Source of the DNA: Eudorina sp. 2006-703-Eu-15
Taxonomy: Eukaryota; Chlorophyta; Chlorophyceae; Chlamydomonadales; Volvocaceae
Assembly (NCBI GenBank): GCA_003117195.1
Contig: BDSI01000005.1
Coordinates: 232,857 to 296,856, forward strand
Direction: 5' to 3'
DNA: 64,000 nt
Shown: piece by piece, positions 1 to 10,946 of the stretch
How positions within the stretch are numbered: the first letter of the stretch is position 1
Layout: the number at the start of each line of letters is the position of its first letter
Notes under the pieces: model-generated
The model's database searches: none
What the model was told of the DNA's origin: nothing
The model's input: the letters and a program-made list of their open reading frames with translations, nothing else
Translations under genes and position numbers: made by a program

Positions 1-92
1 GTCAGGTTTGAGGTTGGGAGGAGGCGATAAGGCAGCACAGGGCCGAGCAAATGAAGTCAAATGAAGACGTCCTCCCCTTGCCCCCTCCCCCC

Positions 93-1317
93 TTAAGGCA
101 ACCGCGCCCTATCCATGCAGGTATCGTGTGTGGAGGCGGTCCATGGTGCGCCCCGTCCCTCGGGCGAGGGTGGGTCCCGCTCAGATCAGATGGATGAGGT
201 TGGGGGCTTTACTTCCGGCGCAATGATAATGCTGTGTGCGCGTGGGCAGACGACGATCAATGGCTCCCGCACGCACGCAAAAAAGCACGTATCCACATTC
301 AGTACGACGTCCTGCCGTACTTATGTCGTACAGAGCCGTACATACCTGGATCAGGATGAACAGCGCGGTGATGTCCGCATCGCGAAGCACGTTGACCGTG
401 TACGACGTGATGGTGCGGGGGTAGCCGCCCGCCGGCCAGGCGGGGTCGTCGGCCGCCGGCGCGCGGGTGATGTACGGCCAGTACGACAGCGTGTCGACGC
501 CCGCCTCGAGGACCGCCAGGCCGCGCGAGTAGGGCTCGGGTCCCGAGAAAGCGTAGCTGACGGAGGACATCGTGATTTGGGCGTCGGAGGCCAGGAGCGG
601 CAGGCCAAAGCCGTCCTGGACCGCGGGGTTGGCGGCCACGAAGATCCTGCGGTGCGGTGCAGTGGTGGGGGCCGGTGGTTAGATTGAAAAAAGAAAGAAA
701 CCCGAAACCGGGGGCCGGTGGCTGGGTGGTGAGGTGGGTGTTGGTATGGGTTATGGGGGTGGTGATGAGGGTGGCGGGTGTCGGATAGGCAATGACGGTC
801 GGAGGGGTTCGAACGGATTCGTACCGCAGGGAGGGTGCCCCATGTCACATTCACCCTCCCTCCCTCCCTCCCTCGCTCCCTCCCTCCCTCGGTCAGGACC
901 CCCATCCATCCAGCCATCGACCTCTCCATCCTACCCACCCTCTATGCTCTACCCCATCCCTCCCACCCTCCTTTGCCAAACAAGACAGCCAGGTCGCGAA
1001 GAGCCCCACCGAATGCCACCCTCACACCCCACCCTCCCAACCTCCCCCCCCACCACCTGTAGGTCCTGCCCGGCTGCGCCCCCGGCACCGAGAGACGCGC
1101 CAGAGTGGGCTCCACCACCGCCACAGTGAAGGCGGTCAGCGGCTGGCAGCTCTCGGGCGCGGTCTTGGTAGCGGGGATGACCTCACAGACAGAGAAGCAC
1201 GAGGCCAGGGCGGCGGCGGTGGTGGTGGGGGCCAGCGCGTGGGGGAGAACCATGTCCCACCGCCGCAGACTGCAGGGGGAGGCGAATTCATTCATGGGAT
1301 GAGGGGGGGGGAGAATG

Positions 1318-1414
<97 letters not shown>

Positions 1415-4400
1415 AATGATGATGATGTGGTGTTTTAATTATTATGGATGTTACAGCGGACCCCGCTAGGGTCATCGATGTCATGTGGTGTTCGTGTGCT
1501 GGTGGGGGGGGGGGCGGGGTGCGGGTGAGACGGCGCGGCACGCGGGTTCTCGGGGGGGTGAAACTGAAAAGGTGAGGGGGTGGTAGAAAGAGGAATAAAA
1601 CAAAACCCAACCTCAAAACAAGTAACGGTGTACATGTGGTGAAGGGGCGGTGTTGCTTGGGTGATGAATGGCTCGCGAGGGGGAGGGTGGAGGGCGTGGA
1701 GCAGGTTGGGGTTGGGTGGTGGCATACCATGATACCAGGCCAATCCAAACAGGGGGGAGAGGAGGTCCAGGGGGTTTGGCGGCTGGGCGGAAGGGGAGGA
1801 GACTCCGGACACAACCCCGATCGACACAGCCCTGTCTAGGGGTTATTTTTCCTCGGCAGGTACCAAACAGACAACAACCAAGCCCGCAACTACCAACTGG
1901 CAACCGCAAACCAACCACTCACGTGATCTCATAGTCGGTGGAGCCACCGCGCGACGCGGGCATGGGGTTGGTGGAGATGGGATCGATGGCGGACATGGGG
2001 TCGATGGTGGACATGGGGTCGGTGGTGGAGATGGGATCGATGGTGGAGATGGGATCGATGGTGGAGATGGGGTCGGTGGCGGAGAGAATGGGGTTGGTGA
2101 AGGGGATGCGGAAGGGCCGCAGCCCGGCGAACAAGACGTCCAGGTTGCTGCGCAGGGGCCCGGACACGTCGTTGTACTTGGTACCCGAGGGCAGCCGCAG
2201 GGTGTACCTGTCAGGGCGGGGGCGGGGGCGGGGACGGGTCGCGCACGGGTCAGGGTCGGGGGCGCGGCAGGTTGGCCGCCTCGTTGGTTTGGTTTAGATG
2301 CGGGACTTGAACAACCCCGGAGGCCGCAAAGGAGAGGCGGAATGTCTCGTTGTGGGTTGGTGAGCAGGCAGAGGGAAAAGATTACTGTGGGTGTGGTTGC
2401 GCATGTGTGTGCGTGTGTGTGTCGGTGACAATGAAGGAGTGCGTCGGTGCCATGCAAGGGGCGCAGCTGAGCCCGGAGGTAGGCGCGTGTGCTGTTGGCA
2501 GCTATCGACCCAACCGACCCAACCGACGCAACCGAATCAACCGAGGAAACCGAATTGACACCGACCCACCAGGTATCCGTCTTCAGCGAAGGTCCCACCT
2601 CCACATCCGCGCACGTCGCGTTCACATCCAGGGCAGACTCATTGACCTGCAGGACATTAAGAATGTTTCACAGCAGTGAGACGGCATGAGTTTCAAGCGG
2701 CACGTGCAAAATAATTCACAACCTCGAGATGGCGAAAATCCGCTTGCATGGCCGAGATGGGACACCCGCATTGCTACCCGCCTACAGCACCCACGATACT
2801 GCAACCCATCTAACCCCCTCAACCACCGTCAACTACCACCCAACTACCTACTTACCGGGGTCCCGGGCAGGAAGCTCACGCACGGACGCACAACGAACTT
2901 GAGCTTCGGGCTTGGGGAGGTCGCGTTGCCGTACTGCGAGTTACCTTCCAGCAGCTGTCGCGTAGGGTACGGCAGGGGCACGTCGGGTACGGCAGGGGCA
3001 CGTGCATGGCGTCGCATGGCGCATTCAGGACTCATTGTTGCGTTGCATTACCGTATTACTCATTATTATTATTCTGGACCTTCCGATTACAACAGAAGCG
3101 AGGTTGGGATTATGAGGCGGGAAGGACCACCCAGGGCGGCAGGGAGGGGCTGACGAGGGAAGGCAACCAGCAGGTGCGGCCGTGCGGAGGAAAGAAAGTG
3201 GACCCCGACAGCAGCGGCGCGAGTGTTTATAGAAGCAAACCGTCACGCGCCACGCAGCGCACGCTGCATCGGGCCCACCTGCAGCCCCTGCGACAGCATC
3301 TTCAGGTTGACGTTGTAAGAGAAGTCCAGCAACAAACGACCTGATGGGGGGAAGACAGATCCGGGGCGGACTCGGGTGTGGATCTGGATTTAGACCCGCA
3401 TTTGGATCTTGATCTTCATCTGCATCTCCTAACCATTCCGTTGCCATAGCAGCATGCCCTTTCATGTTCACACCGGCACGCGTTTCTCCATCGTGATTGT
3501 CCATCGTCTTTCGAGTTCCCACAGGATGCCTTAACGTGCCGATTGCCGTCATTGTTGCACCCACCATCGGGCGGCACCTCGGGGGACTTGTCGCCCGGCT
3601 GCTGCGCGTAGCTCGTCCATTTGCCGTCGGTGATGTTGTCCGCCAGCTGCGAAATCACCCCCGTGAGCGTCATCGAGAGGCCGTAGTTCTGAAGCAACAC
3701 TCGCGGCTTCACATCTGCCAACTGAAGCTTCACGCCTGCGATCGAGGTCGGCGGACCGCGGGGCGCACCGGAAACGAGCCAAGGTGGACGGTTTGGGGTT
3801 ACGGTATAGGGTTGACCACGGCTGGAAGGTTTTTGGACCGCTGCGCCCTCGCCCCAACTACGCCGCCGCCTTGGGCACGGAGCACCCTCCCTCCCTCGCA
3901 TCCTCTTGCACCCACCATCGTACGTCTTGAGGGCGGTGTTCCACAGCAGGTCGCACACCAGGTCCGTGGGCCAGGGCTCGTCCGGGTCGTAGCGGGCGAT
4001 GCTGGTGGTCACCCAGCGGGTCTTGCCGGGCCACCCACAGGACAGCTTGAAGGGCGCCTGGGGCGGGTGTGGGTGTGGGTGTGGGTGTGGGTGCGGGTGC
4101 AGTTGGGCGAGTGGGGGAAGGGAGATGGGTGGAATGGAGCAGCTGTACATCCTTCCCCGCCCCGGGGGCGCATGCCTAAACAAGTAGTGAAAATTATGCG
4201 GCTGAAGGGGCCACGCGACCGAGTGGGAAGGTCGATGAATTTGAGCTGTTGAACTGCACGGCGCGCTGGCGCCAAGGCAGTGTGGTGCATGTGGGTGCGA
4301 GGCCATGAGGGACATGCAAACCGCAGCGGCAAAAAGTGTGAGAACGCGCAGGGAGCGGCGGCGGTCGGGGGCCGTAGGCGATGGGGGGTGCTCGTAGTCT

Positions 4401-5035
4401 GCCGTGCATCGCGGAGCGGTTGAGAAACGCCCAAGCCGAAGATGCGTTTCAGGTGTCGGATGATTCGCACCTTGCTGACGACGGCGGAGCTGTCGAAGTC
4501 GGAGCCAAGCGCGATTACAGGCCTGGAAAAGACCACCTGCACAAACAATGCACCTCAACTCGTGAGACGGTGCACTAATTTTGGAAATGTGCTAAGATGT
4601 GATTAATCAATTCGTACGTACCGGCAAGGGCAAGGCACGCGCTTACAAGCAAGGCCGCAATGCACGGGCTAAAATGAGTACCGAATTTCCGGGCTTCCCG
4701 CAGACATCGGTTACGCAGACCCAAATGGCGAATTATATTTCCTTTATGCCTTTCTGGGTCAGTTAACTTGTGAATTGCAGCTGACGCGCACGTCTCACAC
4801 TTACTGTGATATCCTGAACGCCCGTCATCCACGCATTGCTGTTGGTCGCCAACTCAGACGGAGTAGATACTGAAATATTTAGCGGCAAAGAAACCATAAA
4901 TGTGCGGGCTGTGGTAGCCGTGACCCCCGCTAGCTTGCGAGCCGCGTGCGCGCATACTGACGAGGGAGACGCCGCGACCAGCAAAACAGTCACAAATGCT
5001 AGGGTGGCGGGGCCGCCCCTGATCGGGTTGGGCAT
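93..5035 (-). CDS. Secreted protein of unknown function (multi-exon)
   Basis: Exons on the minus strand: 5035-4805, 4536-4471, 4057-3916, 3735-3565, 3340-3279, 2954-2856, 2646-2570, 2207-1923, 1269-1057, 646-346, and a possible last exon 179-93 ending in TAA. Every junction has GT-AG borders and reading phase is conserved through all of them, which is the main support. The start at 5035 was chosen because it opens with a signal peptide (MPNPIRGG, then a hydrophobic stretch ending near SVCAHA); an upstream in-frame ATG at 5335 would bury it. The mature part (about 520 residues) has scattered cysteines, several N-glycosylation sequons and no obvious membrane segment, so it is probably periplasmic or cell-wall located. 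Exon 2207-1923 encodes a hexapeptide tandem repeat of the type (I/T)DP(I/M)ST. I do not recognise the family. The last exon is weak; the gene might instead continue beyond the window. Confidence 0.72.
1316..1427. repeat. (ATG)n trinucleotide microsatellite
   Basis: About 35 near-perfect ATG units inside the intron between the exons 2207-1923 and 1269-1057 of the secreted-protein gene. It produces artificial poly-Met and poly-His reading frames that are not genes. Confidence 0.95.
1965..2100 (-). repeat. 18-bp tandem repeat in coding exon
   Basis: Imperfect 18-bp units such as GATGGTGGAGATGGGATC, read on the minus strand as the hexapeptide (I/T)DP(I/M)ST repeated about six times. The repeat is in frame, so unit loss or gain would change only protein length. 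Confidence 0.85.
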
Positions 5036-5749
5036 CTCTCCGCGAAATTCACGCCGTCTGTGCAAGCGCAGAAACACGGGTCGGCAGCATCCAGATGGAG
5101 AGTAAATGACGAACTGACAACCGTATCTCGCCTTTAATGCAGATAAGTCAGAGATAGAGACCTTCCGACCGAACAACACAACCAGACTATGGGTTCCCGG
5201 GTATCCGAGAAAGAGAAACCTCAGAGGTTGAGGATTAATTTCACAACATGGCCTGTAACCGCGCCTGCGGCAGTTCAAGACGAAACTTTTCGTTTGCACT
5301 GCCGTAGCTCGTCCACAGAGAAGCTTCTCCCCCATGGATTCAGGCCGCCCGCCAAGTAAGCTGACCTGCAGGCTGCAGCAGCAGTTCTTTATTCGATTCG
5401 CATCAGGTTGGATAACCTGCCGATGGTCATAATAATCATATTATTTGTTGTCACATGTTTCTATGTGCGCCGTTATGCGGCGCGTGCGGCGTAATTGAAC
5501 GTATTCACCAACCACCCGACGTATCATATGACTATGACTATACTTTCGGCTTGCATTGATGTAACCCGCGTTGAAATGGCCAAGAGGTGCAAACGGGATG
5601 CGCAGACAATAGTGAGAACGCCGATGTTCTGGACGGTCGGCCGGCTCAAAAGGCACTATGGCGCTTGTTACAGAAACCAGCAGAAACGTGACTCATAACT
5701 TCTTACTTCTTTGCCTCTACTGGGTCACGGGACGCACGGTTTTCTCTTT
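5036..5749. other. Intergenic / 5' region between two minus-strand genes
   Basis: This stretch has lower GC than the rest of the window. It should hold the promoter and 5' untranslated region of the secreted-protein gene (start 5035) and the 3' end of the orphan exon at 5750. An open frame continues upstream of 5035 to an ATG at 5335, but it places the signal peptide internally. I see no other coding sequence or RNA gene here. Confidence 0.5.
5668..5672 (-). terminator. TGTAA polyadenylation signal
   Basis: TGTAA on the minus strand (TTACA on plus), about 80 nt after the TGA of the orphan minus-strand exon ending at 5750. This is the usual volvocine poly(A) signal, so it supports a transcript ending here. 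Confidence 0.4.
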
Positions 5750-6250
5750 TCATGCATAGCAGAATGCTTTCAGGCAGGTCCAGGCCATTGGGTCCTTGAC
5801 GTCTCTTGCCGGCCGAAACATCAAGTTTCTGTGATCAATACTCGTCAACCCAAGGGAGCCGTCCGCAACGTTCAAAGTCCTTCTGTTGTCCACACCCGAA
5901 AGAACCGCACCGAAAGTGCCCAACCCATCAGTACCCATTGATCCGCACGATTCTCGCATCTCTCGCGGCAGTTCGCTGTAACCGATTACGTAAGAGCTTA
6001 CTCCAATATTCACAGAAACGGCCGCCGTACCAGGCCGCACCTTCCCCAAATTGTTCGAATCCGGCGGCCCCGAGGAAGCCTCGCCGCCCGACCCACAAAC
6101 GAAGTCTGACAGCGTTGAGCGGCCCGACGTACCGCAGACGTACTTACGAATAGCGCTCGCACCCGCGAATGTGCGGTTGCCGCATGAATTGAGTAGCTGC
6201 TCCGTGTTAGTGCTGCTCGCGCTGCTCTGATTCGCGGCCTCGCTTAGTGC
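5750..6250 (-). CDS. Orphan C-terminal coding exon, unknown protein
   Basis: A minus-strand frame stays open from about 6250 to the TGA at 5752-5750, roughly 165 codons. Its composition is natural: four spaced cysteines, motifs such as NTEQLLNSCGNRTF and SSYVIGYSELPREM, and no homopolymers. It is not the other strand of a better frame. A TGTAA lies about 80 nt after the stop. No start codon or upstream exon could be fixed with confidence. A second frame just upstream, about 6400-6285, containing GFAGPFVRLADTSWTWGG, also looks protein-like but ends in its own stop. It may be the terminal exon of a gene whose 5' part lies in 6.3-10.9 kb. I do not recognise the protein. Confidence 0.35.
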   Translation of the reverse strand, partial: ALSEAANQSSASSTNTEQLLNSCGNRTFAGASAIRKYVCGTSGRSTLSDFVCGSGGEASSGPPDSNNLGKVRPGTAAVSVNIGVSSYVIGYSELPREMRESCGSMGTDGLGTFGAVLSGVDNRRTLNVADGSLGLTSIDHRNLMFRPARDVKDPMAWTCLKAFCYA

Positions 6251-8992
6251 TTATCTGCTCGCGCCTACGACAGGTTGTTAGTTGTTGACAGGTTCGCGTC
6301 CGCCCCAAGTCCAGGACGTGTCAGCAAGCCGGACGAAAGGCCCCGCGAAGCCCCTCTGCGTCTGGCGGCTGATGATCTGATCTTCACGGAAGCCCCTCGA
6401 AGATAATAAAACTGTGCTCGCAAGTGCGCAGTCACCTCGGCGGGCTCCGCGTTGGAGGGGAGTGGTGCACCGATGCCACGGCAGTGAATGGACGCCACGG
6501 CGGACACCTCAATGCGACCCTCGCAGGCGCCGGACCCTCATCCGTAGGGGACGTTCGTTCCGTTTATTACTTCATTTCGATGCTCCCGGGGGCGTCGTGA
6601 GCTCGGCCCTCGCCGCAGCACGGCAGCAGCCCCCCAGGGTCGCCGACCGTACCCGTCGTCGCGCCGTCCGCCACCACAGACAAGACCGCCACAGCCTCAC
6701 ACAGCCCCTACAGACCCCTCACTGCCAACGGCGCTCCTCCTCCTCCTCCTCCTCCTCCCCCGTCGAGCCTAGCCGCAGCTTACTGCAGCTGACATGGGGC
6801 TGCTGCACCACCATGGGGGTGGGGGGAAGATGAAGCGGGGTTCGCCAGCCCCCGTAAGGACAAGGCGGACACGCGCCGTCTCTTAACGTTTACGTGCCAC
6901 CAGGGGTCAGCGGCCTATGGGTCTCTCCGTCACAGACTCAACCCCGCGCCCCCTCCCCGCCAAGTGATTCGGCGGGGGTCTGGTGCGGTTCCCAGGAGGA
7001 GAGGCAATCCCGGCGCGCTGGTAACCTGGTGTGTTGGCCTGTGCGGCTGCATGACACCCCCGCAGCCCGCACCCCGCGCGGGTGGTGGTGGCTGGGTGCG
7101 CAGTCCTTGCTTGGTAGGGGGTTGATGAGATGAGGCGGCGCCTACGAGCCGCACCTGGGCCCGAACGGAACGCCTGGTCGGGGGTACGGGGCCACCTTGT
7201 AACGGTTACATAAAAGGAGCCAACACCGCCTCCGGTGCACATCCATCATCGAACCGAATGCTTATTGCAACGTTTCTTATAAATGTATCTGTTTATTTAT
7301 TTATTGTTAATCTGCATGCCGCTCTAAGGGCCACAGTGCACCTTCGACAGCGGCGTCCCGCGTAAGGCCCCCACCCGCCCCCGGTGCTTCCCGTGTAGCG
7401 CCCTACCTGCTCCAACCACGTAGGACGTCCGTACTATACCGTACCTGATGTACAGGCCTACGCAACACGGCCTCAACACAATGCGTACGGCATATACACG
7501 GCACCCAAACACAGTGCCGTACGTACTGTGCGCGGCCGAGCAGAGCGCGGACCTCGGCAGCCTTCCGTACAAGAGGCCCCCTGACGGCCGTACAGCAAGG
7601 CCTTGCCCAGGTCCATCCCAGCCACGTTGCCACATCGTTTTCTTTTCTTTGCCGGTGTCCGCTTCTCTCGCCACCACCACCACCAACGCCACCACCACCA
7701 CCACCGCGCGGATCCGGAATCCGTGGATCAGGCTATTGCAGCCCGCTGTACAGAGTCCCGAAGAAACACCGCCCTGGCGAATCCGGATCTGGATCCGGAT
7801 CCGGGTGGGGGACGCTGCCGCGTCGGAGCGTCCACAATTTGAATGGCAGATTATCGTGTAACAATAATAATAACAGTGCAGTGGGCGAAAAGAAAAAGAG
7901 ACGGGTGTGTTGGCGTCCCGTATGTGATATGTGATGTGTGTGTGGTGGTGTGCGGCAACGCGTCTTTTGCGGAGGGGCGGATGTATGTCTGCGCCGTCGA
8001 GCCGCCGCCGCCCCTCCGCGCGCCTCGGTGCCCACAGAGGAGCGGTGCACTGCTCGACGAGCGGCCCCGGCACCCCCAGTGGCACCAGAGGCCCCCAGCT
8101 GGAGTGGCAATCCGTCGTGTGCGTCAAGATCATACTCGCTCACCCATGACGTGGCAAACCCATAAGGGAAACTACACGAAAGTACGCTAGAGGATACTGA
8201 ATGGCATGCTTCCCTGACTCCTTCCCCTCGCCTATCCGCCGGCCAGCCGGGCTGCCCGCCCGCCCTGCCCTGCCCTCGCTGTCTGAACGGCTGTCCGCCT
8301 GCCTGACCAAAATCGACCACACCACATCAGACCAGGCCGTCACATATACATGTACAACAGGGTACGACAACAAACCGTACGGCACCGCAGCCGCGCAGGT
8401 GACCATGAGCTGGTGCAACCTCCGGAGATGGACATGAACAGGCAGTACGGCAGAGCGAATGAATCTCGTACATCCCTACCTCTTCTCCTGCCTCGCGCAG
8501 CAGCAGCGCACTCAAACATATGCCTAGGTCCGGGATTTTTTTCCAGTCCACTCCATTGCAGTGCGATGCATATATAGCAGTGCGATGCAGCTGGGACCTT
8601 CCGCCGGTTAATGCGTGCGGACATGTATGCCTCCCACGGCTGCCAAGCTGCAGAACCGACACCGCCCGACACCGCGGATCGATCCAACAGGGCCGGTCAG
8701 CCCCCCATCGCTTATTTCTGCTTCGTTTACCCCCGGGACTTGATCAACCCACACATCAATGCTACCCCTCCTCTCGAACAATCTGCACCCCGCCCCACCT
8801 CGCCGCCCTTTGCGTTGCATCCGAGCTCGCGCTACCACGGTACGCTGCTGCAGCCGTACATTAACCGTACATTAACCGTACATGAGATGTGCTCAGATGA
8901 GCCACGGCCGTGCAGATGCAGGTGCAGCAGTCCCGGAGACACGCGGCGGGGGCTGCGATGGCTGCGATGGCTGGCGGCCCGGCGAACCATGC

Positions 8993-9026
<34 letters not shown>

Positions 9027-10946
9027 GCACCATCTTCGACCCCGCCCTGCCGCGACCCAGCCGCCACCCCGCCCCGCCACCCCGCTCCGAATCACCCATA
9101 AGACTTCGCTTGAACTCCGTCAGCAAACGTAGGTCCTTGGGCGTTGATACTTGGGCGCACTCAGTAACGAGTGCGCGCACATTCTTCCAAGCACCAAACG
9201 CCGGAGCAAACCTGAGGCCGCACACCGCAGGACAACCTCGCGGCCCGTCGGCTGGTTTCCACCGCCGCGCGCGCCCCACCACCCCACCTCACGGGCTGTA
9301 CGACCAGGTTCGCAGAAGGCAGCACATCACATCAGTCCAGGGACGTCTATGTTTACCACTTGTAGCCGCACCCTCCAACCTACTTGTCAGCTCGCCTCAT
9401 TGACCCATTGACCCATCGACCTTCCGCATCTCCCTTTCTTCCTCCCACACACTTCCTGCCGTATTCGCTTTCGCGATTGATGGGGATCGATTCGCACTCA
9501 TGCGCCACCCGTGCTCGTCATCGCCGACTGGCAGAAAAGCACAGGCCCGTACGGCAGCCCCAGGTGCTGCCGTACGGCGGAAAAAATGCAAAACCCCAGT
9601 TGCTTTCGCCCGGCTTCGCAGCGCCCGTCGAGGATCTCCCGCTGGACCTTTCCGCCGCAGACCAGGGCCGGTTCCGGAATCCATCCTCACGTGGCCCCGT
9701 TTCCCTGACCCATGATGGATCCTGAATCCATGGGCCATGAATTCGCTTCCCTGCTTGCCATGTCACAATCGCCACACAACAACAAGAACAACAACCAGAA
9801 CACAATGAAGCCCACACCCCGTCCCGCGAGCGTCCTGTCTAGCCGCTGTGAAAGCACCTTGTGGCCCCGAGCCTCTCCTCTCCCCTCCGCCACCCACCGC
9901 ACCGCGCCACCGAGTCCAAGGAACCGCATTCGCACCCCCTTCGTGAACATCGCAATGCCCTCATCCTTTCCATTCCCCTCCCCGTCTCCGCAACAACAAA
10001 GCTCCATGCCCGCTCCCACGTCCTTTCCTTCGTCACGCACCCTTCCGTGCCTCCGCTGGAGGCCACCGAATCGACCGGAGAGACCCGCGGGTCGCACATC
10101 CTTGGTGGGAGCCCGCAACCTCCGGGATAACGACCAACGACCAACGGCCAAACCAGGCTCCTCCTGCCTCGGGCGACGACGGTTGTGTGCGCACGAGACC
10201 AGCCCCCCACTCCCCGCCCAGCCGCCAGCGCCTTTGTACACGTCCATCACGGCCCCGGACCCGGCCCTGCGCCGCCTCCCGCGGCGCGGCGGCGTGGAGA
10301 GGACTGCCAACCTCCGTGGGTTGGCAGTCCTCCATCCGGCCCCTGCACTTCCTGCCGGCTCACTAAAACACCCACGCACCCACCCCATGATGCACGGCCA
10401 CGAGTCACGCACGGCATATGACCAAACCCTTTATTGATGAGTTCTGACTCTAATGGCGTAAACGTGCCTCGTAATTCCAACGTGACCTCGCTCTATCTGA
10501 CTAGTTCGGGATGGCACGTACTGTACCGGAGCAAGGTCCCCCAAACACCAAAGCCCCCAAAGCAAGATCACTGTATGTGAAAAGGCATAGATGAAATGTG
10601 GAGTTCTGTCTCACGCGCGGCTCACGTCCCCTTTTTTGGACATCCACCCCCTCCGGGCCCTCTGTGGCCACGAAACCGTTTCGGGGACTTCATTCTTTGC
10701 GCCGATGCTGTGGCCCCTGTTTACCTTCGGACCCGATTGCCGACCTCCGTCGACCACTCGGTCCGGTCCGTCCGGATCCGCCGCGTCGGCGGCCACCTGA
10801 TGTTAACACGACATTGAAAGGAAATTATCACAGGCATAGCCCCGTCCTGAGGTTTTGGCATTCGCGCTAAAACCATGTCGACGACGAATGCTGCGGGGAG
10901 AACAGCTTGCGCAGCGCCACTGCGGTCCGCCGCTTATTTCCGTACA
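6251..10946. other. 4.7 kb with no supported gene
   Basis: This holds the 3' untranslated region of the cyclase gene next to 10947 and possibly 5' exons of the orphan minus-strand gene. Open frames on both strands are mostly short, rich in Arg/Pro/Ser and mutually overlapping, as expected from GC-rich non-coding DNA. Small CTG/CAG and CCT runs occur near 6735 and 8995-9030. The only exon-like pieces I could see on the minus strand are 9211-9096 and about 6400-6285. Confidence 0.5.
9096..9211 (-). CDS. Possible isolated exon, unknown protein
   Basis: On the minus strand an acceptor-like CCTCAG at 9212 is followed by about 38 codons with globular-protein character (FGAWKNVRALVTECAQ, then STPKDLRLLTEFKRSLM), ending at a GGTGAT donor-like site. 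No neighbouring exon could be joined in phase, so this is only a candidate piece of a gene that may end at 5750. Confidence 0.25.

Noticed and set aside
800..815. GGTTCGAAC, like a tRNA T-loop
   Set aside because: No acceptor stem, anticodon arm or D-arm can be folded around it; another GTTCGAATC at about 6050 lies in a coding-like frame.
942..1814. Reading frames with long poly-His and poly-Met runs
   Set aside because: Direct product of the (ATG)n microsatellite inside an intron of the secreted-protein gene.
8340..8687. LEKNPGP in a minus-strand frame, reminiscent of 2A-like sequences (DxExNPGP) found in retroelements
   Set aside because: The upstream Asp of the motif is missing, no reverse transcriptase or other element coding sequence is near, and the frame is short and compositionally random.
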